Source of the DNA: CAYUYV01 sp050331455
GTDB lineage: Bacteria > Pseudomonadota > Alphaproteobacteria > JAJFIK01
Assembly (NCBI GenBank): GCA_050331455.1
Contig: JBHJGV010000043.1
Span: 19,981-83,980, forward strand
Direction of reading: 5' to 3'
DNA length: 64,000 bases
The notes under the pieces were generated by a model. That model made no database searches and was not told the origin of the DNA. It saw only the letters and a list, made by a program, of their open reading frames with translations. The number at the start of each line of letters is the position of its first letter. Within the stretch, counting starts at the first letter, position 1. The position numbers and the translations under genes were made by a program. This document shows, one piece after another, positions 63,964-64,000 of the stretch.

Positions 63964-64000
63964 CAAATACCGCGACCTCACAGGAGGCCGCCTCCTACAC

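Overview
The window is high-GC DNA from an alphaproteobacterium, most likely an anoxygenic phototroph. The evidence is the gene set: a conserved block in alphaproteobacterial order (glnK, amtB, aminotransferase, ftsK, lolA, xthA), CheZ and TipF-like motility proteins, and a bacteriochlorophyll pair (bchE, bchJ) behind PpsR/CrtJ-type operator sequences. The genus cannot be fixed from the sequence alone.

Layout. 1-5.5 kb: the edge of an exported protein, a PaaI-type thioesterase, a TonB-dependent receptor next to a truncated acetyltransferase, and xthA. 5.8-15.2 kb: a PuuA-like glutamine synthetase homologue, lolA, ftsK, a DapC-like aminotransferase, amtB and glnK, all on the minus strand. 15.3-23.1 kb: an amidase, a UbiH/COQ6-type monooxygenase, and a minus-strand housekeeping run (thioredoxin-TPR, LON-domain protein, Trm112-like, DUF971, PlsC-type acyltransferase), plus the tRNA-editing protein ProXp-ala. 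23.2-30.35 kb: a tRNA-Gly followed by a genomic island of about 7 kb, bounded by a perfect 23-bp duplication of the tRNA 3' end. The island holds a two-component system, an exported four-EF-hand protein, a second exported protein, a decayed IS1380-type transposase and a HigB/HigA-type toxin-antitoxin pair whose antitoxin is fused to an ImmA/IrrE-like metallopeptidase. No integrase is visible.

30.5-44.8 kb: a phosphodiesterase/glycosyltransferase pair, rsmD, an enoyl-CoA hydratase, an exported haloalkane-dehalogenase-like hydrolase, an S9 peptidase, two small lipoproteins, thiC with a TPP riboswitch, ribF and a MaoC-type hydratase. 45.1-52.2 kb: CheZ, a DUF3995 protein, a TipF-like degenerate EAL protein, an OmpA lipoprotein, an SDR enzyme and a sigma-54-dependent response regulator. 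52.2-56.6 kb: the photosynthesis section, with a flavodoxin behind a perfect FNR/FixK box, then bchE behind two TGT-N12-ACA-type sites 8 bp apart, a terminator hairpin, bchJ and a zinc-ribbon methyltransferase. 56.8-64 kb: an NIT/MCP/PilZ fusion, an MDR oxidoreductase, an archaeal/eukaryote-like proS, a small exported protein, then a repeat-rich tail with transposase scraps.

How the genes work together. GlnK and AmtB handle ammonium uptake and its control. BchE makes ring E of bacteriochlorophyll without oxygen; the FNR-box flavodoxin upstream is a plausible electron donor for it (inference). The proS product lacks the INS editing domain, so the ProXp-ala protein at 22.5-23.1 kb is its expected proofreading partner. 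In the island, three 10-bp GATA repeats lie just upstream of the two exported-protein genes and are a candidate site for the island's OmpR-type regulator. Short perfect tandem duplications (units of 15-19 bp) recur at gene edges across the window.
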